Of a DNA stretch of 64,000 nt, positions 1 through 8,970 are shown one piece after another (position 1 is the first letter of the stretch; every line of letters starts with the position of its first letter). This stretch comes from Acidobacteriota bacterium (GTDB lineage: Bacteria > Acidobacteriota > Vicinamibacteria > Marinacidobacterales > Marinacidobacteraceae), in contig JAJDUD010000007.1 in assembly GCA_022826825.1 (NCBI GenBank), positions 40,880-104,879 of the forward strand, read 5' to 3'. Both the position numbers and the translations under genes were made by a program. Below the pieces are notes generated by a model that ran no database searches, was not told where the DNA came from, and was given only the letters and a program-made list of their open reading frames with translations.

Positions 1-2608
1 AGCGCGCCTCGAAGGAACGGGACTCCCCGTTCCGGGTGGCGGTCACCGTGACCCGCGCGCCGGGCCCGAGACCGTTGCTGACGCCCTCGATGTCCAGGGT
101 CTCGTCCCCCACCAGTCCGAGCGACTCCGCGTTCTCCCCGGCCGGGAACTCGAGCGGCAGGACGCCCATCCCGACCAGGTTGCTGCGGTGGATGCGCTCG
201 AAGCTCTCGGCGATCACCGCCTTGACGCCGAGCAGCAGCGTTCCCTTGGCGGCCCAGTCCCGGGAGGAGCCGGTCCCGTACTCCTTGCCGGCGAGGATCA
301 CGAGCGGGGTGCCCTCCTCGCGGTAGCGCCTTGCGGCATCGAAGATGGTCGTCTGCTCCCCCGACGGGTGGTGCACCGTGAAACCGCCCTCGGCGCCGCC
401 GGCGAGCTCGTTCCGGAACCGGATGTTCGCGAACGTGCCGCGGAGCATGATCCGGTCGTTGCCGCGGCGCGAGCCGTAGGAGTTGAAGTCGCCGCGCTCG
501 ATCCCGCGTTCCCGAAGCCAGCTTCCGGCAGGGGAATCGAAGGCGATGGTCCCGGCGGGCGAGATGTGGTCGGTGGTGACCGAATCGCCGCACCGGACGA
601 GCACCCGCGCCCCCCGGATGTCGGCGGGCGGCGCCGGCTCGGCGGTCATTCCGGAGAAGAACGGCGGCTCCTGGATGTAGGTGGAGTCGTCGTCCCACGG
701 ATAGATCTCGGAGGCGTCCACCGGGATCCCGTTCCAGGTGGGGTTCCCGTCCCAGACGTTGCCGTACATCCGGCGGAAGGTCTCCGGCCGGAGCGCCCGG
801 TCGAGAGCGTCCCGGACATCCTCGCTGCTCGGCCAGATGTCGCGCAGGAACACCGGGTTTCCGTCGGCTCCGGTCCCGAGCGGTTCCTCCTCCAGATCGA
901 TGTCCACGGTACCGGCGAGGGCGTAGGCGACGACCAGCGGCGGCGACGCCAGATAGTTGGCGCGCACGCTCGGATGCACGCGGCCCTCGAAGTTGCGGTT
1001 CCCGGAAAGGACCGAGGCCGCCACCAGGTCGGCGCTTTCGATGGCCCGCTCCACCCTCTCCGGCAACGGCCCGCTGTTCCCGATGCAGGTCGTGCACCCG
1101 TAGCCCACGAGGTGGAAGCCGAGATCCGCGAGGGGGCCCAGCAGTCCCGCGTCCCGCAGGTATTCCGTCACCGCCTTCGAACCCGGCGCGAGCGACGTCT
1201 TGACGTGGTCCGGGGTGGCGAGCCCGAGCTTGACGGCCCGCTGGGCGAGGAGGCCGGCGGCGAGCATCACGCCCGGGTTCGAGGTGTTCGTGCAGGAGGT
1301 GATCGCGGCGATCACCACGGCGCCGTGGCCCAGGTTCCGGCCGTTCCCGGCGCTGGCGGTCCGCGCGAGCTCTCCGGACTCGAGGGCGAATCCCCGCTCG
1401 GCCACCGGCGCGCTCAGCGAGGCGCGGAACGCGCGCTGCATGTCGGAGAGCGCCACCCGGTCCTGCGGGCGCTTCGGCCCCGCGAGGCTCGGCTCCACCG
1501 TCCCCAGGTCGAGTTCGAGCACGTCGGTGTATTCGGGGTCCGGGGTCTCGTCCGTCCGGAAGAGGCCCTGGCGCTTGGCGTACGCCTCGACCCGGTCCAC
1601 GTCCGCGTCGCTCCGGCCGGTGCGGCGGAGATAGGAGAGGGTCTCGGCGTCCACCGGGAAAAAACCCATCGTGGCGCCGTATTCGGGCGCCATGTTGGCC
1701 ACCGTGGCGCGGTCGGAAAGCGAGATCTCCGAGAGCCCTTCGCCAAAGAACTCCACGAAGCTCTCGACCACCCCGTGTGCGCGCAGCCGCTCGGTGATGG
1801 TGAGCACGAGGTCGGTCGCGGTGACCCCCTCCTGCAGGGCGCCGCTCAGGCGGAAACCGACCACCTTCGGCGTGATGAGGTAGCACGGCTGGCCGAGCAT
1901 CGCCGCCTCGGCTTCGATGCCCCCGACGCCCCAGCCCAGGACTCCGAGGCCGTTGATCATCGTGGTGTGGGAATCGGTGCCGACCAGCGTGTCGGGAAGC
2001 AGCACGCGCTCGTCGCCGTCGCCGTCCTCCATGACCACCTTGGCCAGGAGTTCGAGGTTCACCTGGTGGACGATGCCGGTGGCGGGGGGAACGACCCGGA
2101 AGCGGGAGAACGCCTTCTGCCCCCAGCGGAGGAACCGGTAGCGCTCCTGGTTCCTTTCGAACTCGATCGCCGCGTTCCGGTCGGCCGCCATCGGGGTGCC
2201 GAAGGAATCCACCACCACCGAGTGGTCGATGACCAGGTCCACGGGCGCCTTCGGGTTGATGCGCGCCGGGTCGCCGCCCATCCGGGCCAGCGCGGACCGC
2301 ATGGCGGCGAGGTCCACGAGCGCGGGAACGCCGGTGAAGTCCTGGAGGATGACGCGGGCCGGACGGAACGGGACCTCGCGCCGGGCCGGCGCTTCGGCGT
2401 TCCAGGCCGCGAGGGCGGCCACGTCGTCTTCGCGAACCGTCCGTCCGTCCACGCCGCGGAGCAGCGACTCGAGAAGGACCCGAATCGAGAACGGAAGCCG
2501 GGAGATGGTCCCGAGCCCTTCCCGCTCCACCGCTTCGAGGGCGTAGACGTGCGCGTCCCCGCTGGCGGTGCGGTGTTTTTCCAGGGACCCGAAGGCGTTA
2601 TGTAACAT
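1..2608 (-). CDS. acnA: Aconitate hydratase (AcnA type), 3' end cut by window edge
   Basis: Interconverts citrate and isocitrate in the TCA cycle, in the cytoplasm, with a [4Fe-4S] cluster. The minus-strand frame opens with ATG at 2608 ([14 protein letters not shown]) and stays open for 869 codons to position 1, so only the last few tens of residues of a usual 890-910 aa AcnA are missing. Visible hallmarks are [13 protein letters not shown] (cluster Cys near residue 436) and [14 protein letters not shown] (two further cluster Cys, codons near 1050-1110), then SSRDWAAKG and [19 protein letters not shown] near the C-terminus, which belong to the swivel domain. The gene is divergent from the DUF4013 genes; 56 bp separate the two starts. 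A long open frame on the opposite strand is a GC-rich shadow. Confidence 0.97.
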   Translation of the reverse strand, partial: MLHNAFGSLEKHRTASGDAHVYALEAVEREGLGTISRLPFSIRVLLESLLRGVDGRTVREDDVAALAAWNAEAPARREVPFRPARVILQDFTGVPALVDLAAMRSALARMGGDPARINPKAPVDLVIDHSVVVDSFGTPMAADRNAAIEFERNQERYRFLRWGQKAFSRFRVVPPATGIVHQVNLELLAKVVMEDGDGDERVLLPDTLVGTDSHTTMINGLGVLGWGVGGIEAEAAMLGQPCYLITPKVVGFRLSGALQEGVTATDLVLTITERLRAHGVVESFVEFFGEGLSEISLSDRATVANMAPEYGATMGFFPVDAETLSYLRRTGRSDADVDRVEAYAKRQGLFRTDETPDPEYTDVLELDLGTVEPSLAGPKRPQDRVALSDMQRAFRASLSAPVAERGFALESGELARTASAGNGRNLGHGAVVIAAITSCTNTSNPGVMLAAGLLAQRAVKLGLATPDHVKTSLAPGSKAVTEYLRDAGLLGPLADLGFHLVGYGCTTCIGNSGPLPERVERAIESADLVAASVLSGNRNFEGRVHPSVRANYLASPPLVVAYALAGTVDIDLEEEPLGTGADGNPVFLRDIWPSSEDVRDALDRALRPETFRRMYGNVWDGNPTWNGIPVDASEIYPWDDDSTYIQEPPFFSGMTAEPAPPADIRGARVLVRCGDSVTTDHISPAGTIAFDSPAGSWLRERGIERGDFNSYGSRRGNDRIMLRGTFANIRFRNELAGGAEGGFTVHHPSGEQTTIFDAARRYREEGTPLVILAGKEYGTGSSRDWAAKGTLLLGVKAVIAESFERIHRSNLVGMGVLPLEFPAGENAESLGLVGDETLDIEGVSNGLGPGARVTVTATRNGESRSFEAR

Positions 2609-2664
2609 CGGCCGGCGACGAGGGGCGGTAAGGCTAGCAGCGAACGGCCCCTCCGGGAGCCACC

Positions 2665-3507
2665 ATGAACGACGAAGCGACCACCGCTGCCGACGCGCCG
2701 CCGGCGCGGATCGATCTCGGTTTCCTGCTCGGGTTCGCGTTCCGCGATCCACGCGCATTCCGCAAGTGGATGATCGGCTGCCTGGCGGTGCTGCTGATCC
2801 CGGTCCTGGGGTTCGGGCTGCTGTGGCTGCTCGGGTTCGCCGTCCAGACGGCGCGCGGCGCGCTCAAGGGGGAAGAGCACCCCATGCCCGGCTGGGATGC
2901 GGTGGCCAGCCAGCTCGCCGACGGCCTGCGGGTGGTGGCGGTCGTCCTCGTCTACGCCGCCGTGGTGGCCGTCGTCGGGGGCGCGCTCTTCCTGGTGGGC
3001 ACCCTGATCGGCCTGGTGGCGGTGGGGATTGCCGGCGGCATCTTCGCCGCGGTGGCCGGCGCCGCGATGGACAGCGGGGTAGCGCCCGACGTCTTCGGCC
3101 AGATCCTTCCCGAGATGGTCGCGGTCCCGGTCGCCGGAGCCGGTCTGATGGGAGCGGCCGCCGTCTTCGGCCTGGTCGTCACCGGCTGGTTCGTGGTGCT
3201 GCTGGCCGGGTTCGCCAAGGCGCTGATGCCGGCGGGGCTGATGCAGCTCGCCGCTACCGGACGGATCCGCCCGGCCCTCGGCTGGGTCCGGAACCTGCGG
3301 CGGATCCGCGCCCATCCGGGGACCTACATCCTGCTGCTGCTGATCCTCGTGCTGTTCGGAGTCCTCGCCAACCTCAGCCTGTCGCTCTTCCTGGTGGGTC
3401 TGGTTCCGGGCCTCTTCTGGACCTGGACGGCTTCCGGCGCCGCGATCGGCCACGCCGGCCGCATCATGGGCGTCGAAGTGGAGGCCGCCGAAACCGCGGC
3501 CGACTGA
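2665..3507 (+). CDS. DUF4013-type multi-pass membrane protein, copy 1 of 3
   Basis: A 280-residue protein of unknown function. After a short polar N-terminus (about residues 1-35) it has several hydrophobic segments with the DUF4013 layout: [15 protein letters not shown], then [13 protein letters not shown] (the family's 'ge-hplP-W' signature), then a Gly-rich membrane region and a C-terminal hydrophobic pair. The next two genes are diverged paralogues with the same landmarks (the GeEHPMP-W motif occurs in all three), so this is a tandem triplication. The ATG at 2665 lies 57 bp from the divergent acnA start. Assignment rests on motif recall for the family; the cellular role is unknown, presumably in the inner membrane. 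Confidence 0.85.
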   Translation: MNDEATTAADAPPARIDLGFLLGFAFRDPRAFRKWMIGCLAVLLIPVLGFGLLWLLGFAVQTARGALKGEEHPMPGWDAVASQLADGLRVVAVVLVYAAVVAVVGGALFLVGTLIGLVAVGIAGGIFAAVAGAAMDSGVAPDVFGQILPEMVAVPVAGAGLMGAAAVFGLVVTGWFVVLLAGFAKALMPAGLMQLAATGRIRPALGWVRNLRRIRAHPGTYILLLLILVLFGVLANLSLSLFLVGLVPGLFWTWTASGAAIGHAGRIMGVEVEAAETAAD

Positions 3508-3535
3508 CTGCCGTTAGTTCTGCTGAGGACACACC

Positions 3536-4207
3536 ATGACCGAAGAACAACCCACCACCGCTGGCGCCGCCACATCCGAGAGCCTGGACCTCGGCGCGAT
3601 TCTGGGAGGTCCCTTCCGGGATCCCCGGGCGTTGCCCAAGTTCCTGGGCGGCTGCCTCGCCGTGATCGGCATCCTGTTCTTCGGACTCGGGTTGCTCGCT
3701 CTGCTGGGTTTCGGCTTCCAGACCGCGCAGCGCGCCCGGCGGGGCGAGGAACACCCGATGCCCGAGTGGGGGGACCTCGGCCAACTGCTCGGCGACGGAC
3801 TCCGCGTACTCGCCGTGGCTCTCGGCTATCTCCTGGCTCCGCTCGCGCTGTCCATCGTCGCCGCCGTCCTCAGCATCATCCCGGTGATCGGAGGGCTCGC
3901 GGACTTGGTACTCGGCCCCGTGGCGCTGCTTCTCGGCCTGCTCGCGGTGGTCCTCCTGCCCGTTGCGCTGGCGCAGATGGTGGCGAGCAACGAGATCGGT
4001 TCCGCGTTCCGGATCCAGGAGAACCTCCGGCTCATCCAGGCCCACCTCGGCACCTACGTCGTCTTCCTGCTCATCGTGATCCTGATCGAGGTGCTGGAGG
4101 CGGCGAGTCTTGCCCTGTGCGGCATAGGGATCATCCCGGGACTGTTCTGGAGTCAGGCCGCCTTTGGAATCGGCCTCGGACAGAGCGCCCGCACGATGGG
4201 CATCTAG
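3536..4207 (+). CDS. DUF4013-type multi-pass membrane protein, copy 2 of 3
   Basis: 223 residues and the shortest of the three tandem paralogues. It keeps GPFRDPRALPKFLGG, RRGEEHPMPEWGDLGQLLGDGLR and a C-terminal ALCGIGIIPGLFWSQAAFG segment that parallels [12 protein letters not shown] in copy 1. The acidic Thr/Ala-rich N-terminal tail is reduced to about 20 residues. It starts 28 bp after copy 1, so the two are probably co-transcribed. Function unknown; predicted inner-membrane protein. Confidence 0.85.
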   Translation: MTEEQPTTAGAATSESLDLGAILGGPFRDPRALPKFLGGCLAVIGILFFGLGLLALLGFGFQTAQRARRGEEHPMPEWGDLGQLLGDGLRVLAVALGYLLAPLALSIVAAVLSIIPVIGGLADLVLGPVALLLGLLAVVLLPVALAQMVASNEIGSAFRIQENLRLIQAHLGTYVVFLLIVILIEVLEAASLALCGIGIIPGLFWSQAAFGIGLGQSARTMGI

Positions 4208-4297
4208 GAGCCGGCTGTTCCCAAGAACCATCCCGAATCGCCTTCGTTAACTGATATCGGGGAAGGGAGACGAACCGGCGATCCGGGAAGGAAAACG

Positions 4298-5053
4298 ATG
4301 ACCGACGACCAGCCAGTCCTGCCGGCGGACGAGCCGCCGCCTCCGCCGCCGCCCGCGCCGCCGGCCCCGGAGCGATTCGACCTGGGCCGCCTGTTCACCT
4401 TCGCGTTCCGGGACCCGAAGGCGCTCTCCAAGTTCGTGATCGGCAGCCTCATGGTGGTGCTCATCCCGCTGTTCGGACTGGGTCTGCTGGCCCTGCTCGG
4501 CTTCGGCGTCCGCACGGCCCGGGGCGCGCTGCGCGGCGACGAGCACCCGATGCCCGACTGGGACGACTTCGGAGGGATCCTGGTGGACGGCATCAAGGTG
4601 TTCGGGGTGATCGCCGGCTACACGCTGGCCGCGGTCGTGATGGGCCTCGGTCTCGTGGCGATCGGCGTCTTCTGGGCGCTGATCGGACAGTCCATGGGTT
4701 CTCCGGCGGTGGTGGCGACCTCGGTGATCGGGAGCCTGACCTCCATCTTCTTCCTCGTGTTCGCGGCGCTGATCGCCAACGCGCTCATCCCGGCCGGGAT
4801 CGTGCAACTGGCGGCCACCGGCCGATTCACCGCGGCCTTCCGGCTGAACCGGAACGTCGCCCTGATTCGAGCCAACTTCGGCAACTACATCGTCCTGCTC
4901 CTGAGCCTGATCCTGTTCTCGATCGTCGCGGACCTGACCATCATTCTCTGCCTGGTCGGCGCCATCCCGGGCTACTTCTGGGGCATCACGGCCGCGGGAG
5001 CCGCCGTCGGACGCACCGGCCGCCTGATGGGGGTGCCGTTGGAGGCGGCCTGA
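4298..5053 (+). CDS. DUF4013-type multi-pass membrane protein, copy 3 of 3
   Basis: 251 residues. It differs from its paralogues by a Pro-rich cytoplasmic-looking N-terminus (a run of prolines around residues 12-25) before FAFRDPKALSKFVIG. The shared motif RGDEHPMPDWDDFGGILVDGIK and the closing GAIPGYFWG segment are intact. It lies 90 bp after copy 2. A GGGAAGG-like Shine-Dalgarno stretch lies a few bases before the ATG at 4298. Function unknown; its place in the array suggests the three proteins work together or have partly redundant roles. Confidence 0.85.
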   Translation: MTDDQPVLPADEPPPPPPPAPPAPERFDLGRLFTFAFRDPKALSKFVIGSLMVVLIPLFGLGLLALLGFGVRTARGALRGDEHPMPDWDDFGGILVDGIKVFGVIAGYTLAAVVMGLGLVAIGVFWALIGQSMGSPAVVATSVIGSLTSIFFLVFAALIANALIPAGIVQLAATGRFTAAFRLNRNVALIRANFGNYIVLLLSLILFSIVADLTIILCLVGAIPGYFWGITAAGAAVGRTGRLMGVPLEAA

Positions 5054-5064
5054 CAAGGCGCGGA

Positions 5065-5114
5065 CGGCCGGGAACGCCGGCCTCCGGCCGGCACAGCCCG
5101 CCGCAGGCGGGCGG
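5065..5114. repeat. Short palindromic intergenic repeat, type B
   Basis: GGGAACGCCGGCCTCCGGCC is followed by GGCAC and a second small palindrome, CCCGCCGCAGGCGGG. The first part can fold on CCGGCCTCCGGCCGG. The same layout (GGAACGCC, then GACCTCCGGTC or GGCCTCCGGCC, then GGCAC) recurs in other gaps of this window, on both strands. The copy sits just after the stop of the third DUF4013 gene. Confidence 0.75.
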
Positions 5115-5255
5115 CGGGAAGGACCTCAACCGCCGGGTGGTTCCCGTCTTGGCGTGAGTCCCCGCGGACACGGCGCGCCCCATCGGGCCAGAGCCCGGCG
5201 CGAACGGCGTACCGCCTCTGCACATCCCTCCTAACTCGTGCTACTTTCGGGCGCT

Positions 5256-5870
5256 ATGGACTCGTCATCTCCCGCTCCCGAAAACTCGAGCGCGCCCGAA
5301 GAGGCGCCGACCACACCCGCTGCGCCGGCCCTCGGGCACGGCCTCGGGGAGCGGCTGGTGGCTGTCCTCAGCCTCACGCCAGGGGCCTTCCGGCAGATCG
5401 CGGAGGCTCCGCGCACCCTCCAGAGTGTGGTTGTCGCTTTGCTCGGGATCGCGCTCGTGGGCAGCGTCGCGACGCTGGGTGCGTTCCTGACGCTCGTCTA
5501 CCCCGTGGTGGTTCTCGCCTGGATCACCCTCCAATCCGTCCTGTCGCGGCTCCTGACCCAACTGTTCGTCGCCGGGCAAATGCCTGCGGGAGGGCTGCCG
5601 TCCTACCCCGACTGGATCCGGTCCCAGTACTTCACCCTGAGTCCTTGGATCTTCGGGCTGGTGCCGCTGGTAGGCACTTTCGCCTGGATCTACTCCATCG
5701 TTCTGGAAGTGCGCTCGATCATGGACATGGGCGGCTGCTCGGCCGGCCGGGGCATCGTGATCTATCTCGTGACCGGCGTCGTGCGCGCCAGCCTCTTCGG
5801 ACTCATCGTCGGAATCTTCGGGGCCGGAATCCTCAGCATCTTCGCGCTGGACTCCCTCATGCCCTGGTAG
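5256..5870 (+). CDS. Yip1-like multi-pass membrane protein
   Basis: About 204 residues from ATG 5256; a GTG 18 bases upstream (5238) would add six residues. After a Pro/Ala-rich N-terminus of about 30 residues comes LSLTPGAFRQIAEAPRTLQSVVVALLGIALVG, resembling the 'P...t...i...p' opening of Yip1-domain proteins. Four or five hydrophobic segments follow, including SPWIFGLVPLVGTFAWIYSIVLEVR. No catalytic motif is visible. It follows the DUF4013 array on the same strand after a 200-bp gap holding a repeat. The Yip1 assignment is from general pattern and is tentative; that it is a membrane protein is clear. Confidence 0.7.
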   Translation: MDSSSPAPENSSAPEEAPTTPAAPALGHGLGERLVAVLSLTPGAFRQIAEAPRTLQSVVVALLGIALVGSVATLGAFLTLVYPVVVLAWITLQSVLSRLLTQLFVAGQMPAGGLPSYPDWIRSQYFTLSPWIFGLVPLVGTFAWIYSIVLEVRSIMDMGGCSAGRGIVIYLVTGVVRASLFGLIVGIFGAGILSIFALDSLMPW

Positions 5871-5886
5871 CGGCCGGGTCGAGGAC

Positions 5887-6867
5887 TCAGGTCCGGCCGC
5901 CATCGTCCGTGGATGAGGAGCCGGATTCCGGATTCCTGAGCCGCCGCCGCCGCTCCTCGGCCGCCCTGAGCGTCCGCGGCCACTTCTTCCGGAGCAGCCG
6001 GGACATCGCCCGGTCCGCCAGCAGGCGGCCGCCGGTCTGGCAGGCCGCGCAGTAGTTGAACTCGTTCTCGGCGCGGCGCACCCGCTGCACCGGAGACCCG
6101 CAGTCCGGACAGGGCTGGCCGAAGCGGCCGTGCACCGCCATCCCCTCGCGGAAGGCGGTGACGCCGGTGGGAAAGGCGCTGCCGCACTCTTCCTGGAGCC
6201 GCGCGGCCCACTCGGTCAGGACGGACTCCGCGGCGGCGTGCAGACGGCCGAGTTCCTCGGAGGTGAGGCTTCCGGCGCGTTTCGAAGGCGAGAGCCGGGC
6301 CCGGTGCAGGATCTCGTCCGAATAGGCGTTGCCCACTCCGGCGAAGCGGGCCGGCTCGGTGAGCGCCCGCTTGATGGTGTTCGTCAGGCCCGCGAGCCGG
6401 GCGCCGAACGCTTCGCGGGTGGAACCGGGAATCTCCAGCCCGCCGCGGTCGAGCGCCCGCAGCGGTTGTGGACCCCGGCCGACCCGGATGGAGGCCCGCT
6501 TCTTCGGGCTCCGCTCGACGAGCCGCAACTTTCCGCCGCTCCCGGCTTCCGACTCGAAACTCCAGACGGCCAGATTGCCGCGCGGGGACAGCCGCACGGG
6601 CTTTCGGGAACCCGAACCCGCGGTCCAGTGGAACCGTCCCGCCACCGCCAGATGGACGGCGCAGAAGAGCTCCTCCTCGAACTCCATCACGAGCTGCTTG
6701 CCGATCCGCCGGACACCCGTCGCGACCCGTCCGACCAGCGCCTCGGGAGGCGTCTCGACCGAGGCGAGGAGGTGCGGGGAGGCGATCTGAAACGCCGCGA
6801 GGCGCGCCCCCACGATCCGGGCCCGGATCGCGGAGCGGTACAGCTCCACATCGGGAAACTCGGGCAC
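5887..6867 (-). CDS. Fpg/Nei-family DNA glycosylase / AP lyase
   Basis: Base-excision repair enzyme that removes oxidised bases and cleaves the strand. 326 residues from GTG 6867. After removal of Met the N-terminus is PEFPDVE, giving the catalytic Pro and the conserved Glu of the family. The helix-two-turn-helix region holds GVGNAYSDEILHRARLSP. A C-terminal zinc finger has CPDCG and, about 15 residues later, YCAACQTGG. The expected Arg in the finger is not obvious because the last 40 residues are basic and low complexity. The family is certain; whether the substrate is 8-oxoG (MutM) or oxidised pyrimidines (Nei) is not decided. It is divergent from the SDR gene with 80 bp between. Confidence 0.92.
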   Translation of the reverse strand: MPEFPDVELYRSAIRARIVGARLAAFQIASPHLLASVETPPEALVGRVATGVRRIGKQLVMEFEEELFCAVHLAVAGRFHWTAGSGSRKPVRLSPRGNLAVWSFESEAGSGGKLRLVERSPKKRASIRVGRGPQPLRALDRGGLEIPGSTREAFGARLAGLTNTIKRALTEPARFAGVGNAYSDEILHRARLSPSKRAGSLTSEELGRLHAAAESVLTEWAARLQEECGSAFPTGVTAFREGMAVHGRFGQPCPDCGSPVQRVRRAENEFNYCAACQTGGRLLADRAMSRLLRKKWPRTLRAAEERRRRLRNPESGSSSTDDGGRT

Positions 6868-6947
6868 GGGCGATAGTCTCCCGCCCGGGGTTTGGGGATG
6901 TCCAGCGGGCGGCGTGGCGCCGCCGCTTCCAGCCAGAGGAGAACAAC

Positions 6948-7733
6948 GTGCCGAATCGCGCCCAGAAACGCTTTCAGAACAAGGCCGCCATCGTGACCGG
7001 GGCCTCCAGCGGGATCGGACGCGCCACCGCCCTGGCGCTCGGGCGGGAGGGCGCGAAGGTCACCGTCACCGCCCGCCGGCCCGAGCGCCTCGGTGCGTTG
7101 GCCCGCGAGATCGAGATGGCCGGCGGGGCGGCGCTGCCCCTCGCGGGCGACGTGACCGAAGCGGACTTCCGGTCGCGGGTGGTGGAGGAGACCGTCGGGC
7201 GCTTCGGCGGGCTGGACCACCTCGTGAACTCCGCCGGGGTGATCGCCTTCGGCACCATCGAGAACACCGGACTCGACGCCTGGCAGCGGATGTTCGCCCT
7301 GAACGTGGAGGCGGTCTTCGACCTGATGCGGCTCTCGGTGCCGCACCTGCTCGAGCGGAAGGGGAGCATCGTCAACGTCTCGAGCGTGAACGGCATTCGC
7401 TCGTTCCCGGGGGTGCTCGCCTACAACGCGAGCAAGTCCGCCCTCGACCAGTTGACGCGCTGCTCGGCGCTCGAGCTCGCCGCCAAGGGGGTGCGCATCA
7501 ACTCGGTGAACCCGGGCGTCACGCGGACCGAACTTCACCTGGCCGGGGGGCTCGACGACGACCGCTACGCGGCCTTCGTGGAGCACAGCAAGACCACCCA
7601 TCCCATCGGCCGGATCGGCACCCCGGAAGAGGTCGCCGACCTGGCGCTCTTCCTGCTGTCGGACGATGCGGGCTTCTGTACCGGGGTCACGATCCCGGTG
7701 GATGGGGGGCGCCACCTCACCTGCGCGCGCTAG
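6948..7733 (+). CDS. SDR-family NAD(P)-dependent oxidoreductase
   Basis: Classical short-chain dehydrogenase of 261 residues. Rossmann motif VTGASSGIGRA is near residues 16-26, the NAG-type motif is VNSAGVIAFG, the catalytic Ser is in NVSSVNG, and the Tyr/Lys pair is AYNASKSALDQL. The NPGVTRTEL loop and C-terminal IPVDGGRHL are also typical. The frame is open far upstream, but GTG 6948 (MPNRAQKR) follows AGAGGAGAA at a good distance and is the likely start. Substrate unknown. No operon partner is evident. Confidence 0.93.
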   Translation: MPNRAQKRFQNKAAIVTGASSGIGRATALALGREGAKVTVTARRPERLGALAREIEMAGGAALPLAGDVTEADFRSRVVEETVGRFGGLDHLVNSAGVIAFGTIENTGLDAWQRMFALNVEAVFDLMRLSVPHLLERKGSIVNVSSVNGIRSFPGVLAYNASKSALDQLTRCSALELAAKGVRINSVNPGVTRTELHLAGGLDDDRYAAFVEHSKTTHPIGRIGTPEEVADLALFLLSDDAGFCTGVTIPVDGGRHLTCAR

Positions 7734-7758
7734 CCGAGTGGACACTCGATCCAAGAAT

Positions 7759-7805
7759 GGGATGTAAATACCTATTTTGCTATGTAAAATGGGTATATGT
7801 ATCCC
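7759..7805. promoter_or_regulatory. Imperfect inverted repeat over the start of the first AAA_14/DUF4143 gene
   Basis: Arms 7759-7778 (GGGATGTAAATACCTATTTT) and 7786-7805 match in 16 of 20 positions when folded, around a 7-base spacer. The block is strikingly AT-rich for this genome, contains TATGTAAAAT as a possible -10 region, and covers the ATG at 7797. It could be an operator for autoregulation or an mRNA hairpin hiding the start codon. Confidence 0.55.
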
Positions 7806-8951
7806 AGATTGCTCAAAGCGCCACTACGAGATGACCGGAGCTTTTTCCTGTTCGGTCCGCGCGGAGTCGGCAAGACGACGTGGATTCGGCAGCGCCTTCC
7901 CGATGCGCTCTATCTGGACCTGCTCGATCATCAGCTCCATCTACAACTCCTGACCCGTCCCGACCGGCTGCGGGACCTGATCCCCGGCGGCTACGCCGGC
8001 TGGGTTGTGCTCGACGAGGTGCAGCGTGCGCCGCTTGTGCTGCACGAGGTCCACCGGCTCATCGAAACGCGTGGACTCCGGTTCGTGCTCACCGGGTCGA
8101 GCGCTCGCAGCCTGCGCCGCCGCGGCGTCAATCTCCTGGGAGGACGCGCGCTCATGCGTCGGCTACACCCGCTGACGGCCGTCGAAGCCGGTTCCGACTT
8201 CTCCCTCGAGCGCGCCTTGTACTACGGAGGCTTGCCTTCGGTCTATGGCCACGGTGATCCGAAGGCGTATCTCGCCTCCTGGGTCGAGACGCATCTGCGT
8301 CAGGAGGTCATCGAGGAAGCCCGGGTCCGGAACCTCGCCGCCTTCGCGCGCTTCCTGGAAGCGGCGACCTTTTCTCAGGCCGGTCTGCTGAATGTGGCTT
8401 CCGTGGCCCGGGATGCCGGACTCGATCGGAAAACGGCGGCCGGTTACTTCGAGTTGCTCGAAGACCTGCTGGTCGCGGCCCGGGTTCCGATCTTCACCCG
8501 CAAGGCTCGGCGCCGAATGACGACCCATTCCCGGTTCTTCTTCTTCGATGTCGGGGTCTATCGGGCGCTCCGGCCAAGCGGCCCTCTTGACCGGCCGGAA
8601 GAGATCGATGGCGCGGCCCTCGAGACGCTGGTGTTCCAGGAACTGCGCGCCCATATCGCGTACCGGGATCTCGACCTCGATCTGTTCACCTGGCGGACGT
8701 CCTCCGGACGCGAGGTGGATCTCGTGGCCTACGGTGGAGACGGGTTCCATGCCCTCGAGGTGAAGCGAAGCCGCTCGATCCGTCCCGCCGACCTCCGGGG
8801 CCTGCGGGCGTTTCTCAATGACTACCCCATGGCTCGCGCGGTCCTGCTCTACGGCGGGGACCGGAGGGAGTACCGGGACGGCATCGAACTCCTTCCCGTG
8901 ACGGAAGGCCTGGCCGACCCGACCCGCATCCTGCCGCCGCCGGCCGAGTGA
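7797..8951 (+). CDS. AAA_14 / DUF4143 P-loop ATPase
   Basis: 384 residues. N-terminal AAA_14 ATPase: Walker A GPRGVGKTT (about residues 21-29), Walker B VVLDEVQRAP, sensor-like FVLTGSSARSLRR. The C-terminal DUF4143 domain ends in SGREVDLVAYGGDGFHALEV then KRS, an acidic/ExK arrangement like that of PD-(D/E)XK nuclease folds, an observation of family architecture, not proof of nuclease activity. The family is widespread and poorly characterised. It stands alone behind an AT-rich inverted repeat, suggesting its own control. A second, different member lies at 15702-16898. Confidence 0.9.
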   Translation: MYPRLLKAPLRDDRSFFLFGPRGVGKTTWIRQRLPDALYLDLLDHQLHLQLLTRPDRLRDLIPGGYAGWVVLDEVQRAPLVLHEVHRLIETRGLRFVLTGSSARSLRRRGVNLLGGRALMRRLHPLTAVEAGSDFSLERALYYGGLPSVYGHGDPKAYLASWVETHLRQEVIEEARVRNLAAFARFLEAATFSQAGLLNVASVARDAGLDRKTAAGYFELLEDLLVAARVPIFTRKARRRMTTHSRFFFFDVGVYRALRPSGPLDRPEEIDGAALETLVFQELRAHIAYRDLDLDLFTWRTSSGREVDLVAYGGDGFHALEVKRSRSIRPADLRGLRAFLNDYPMARAVLLYGGDRREYRDGIELLPVTEGLADPTRILPPPAE

Positions 8952-8970
8952 ACCGGGCTGACCGTTTCCG

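Noticed and set aside
188..2605. An 805-codon open frame opposite acnA
   Set aside because: Its peptide is Arg/Gly/Pro-rich with no family match, while the opposite strand encodes an intact aconitase with all cluster motifs. High GC keeps the opposite frame open.
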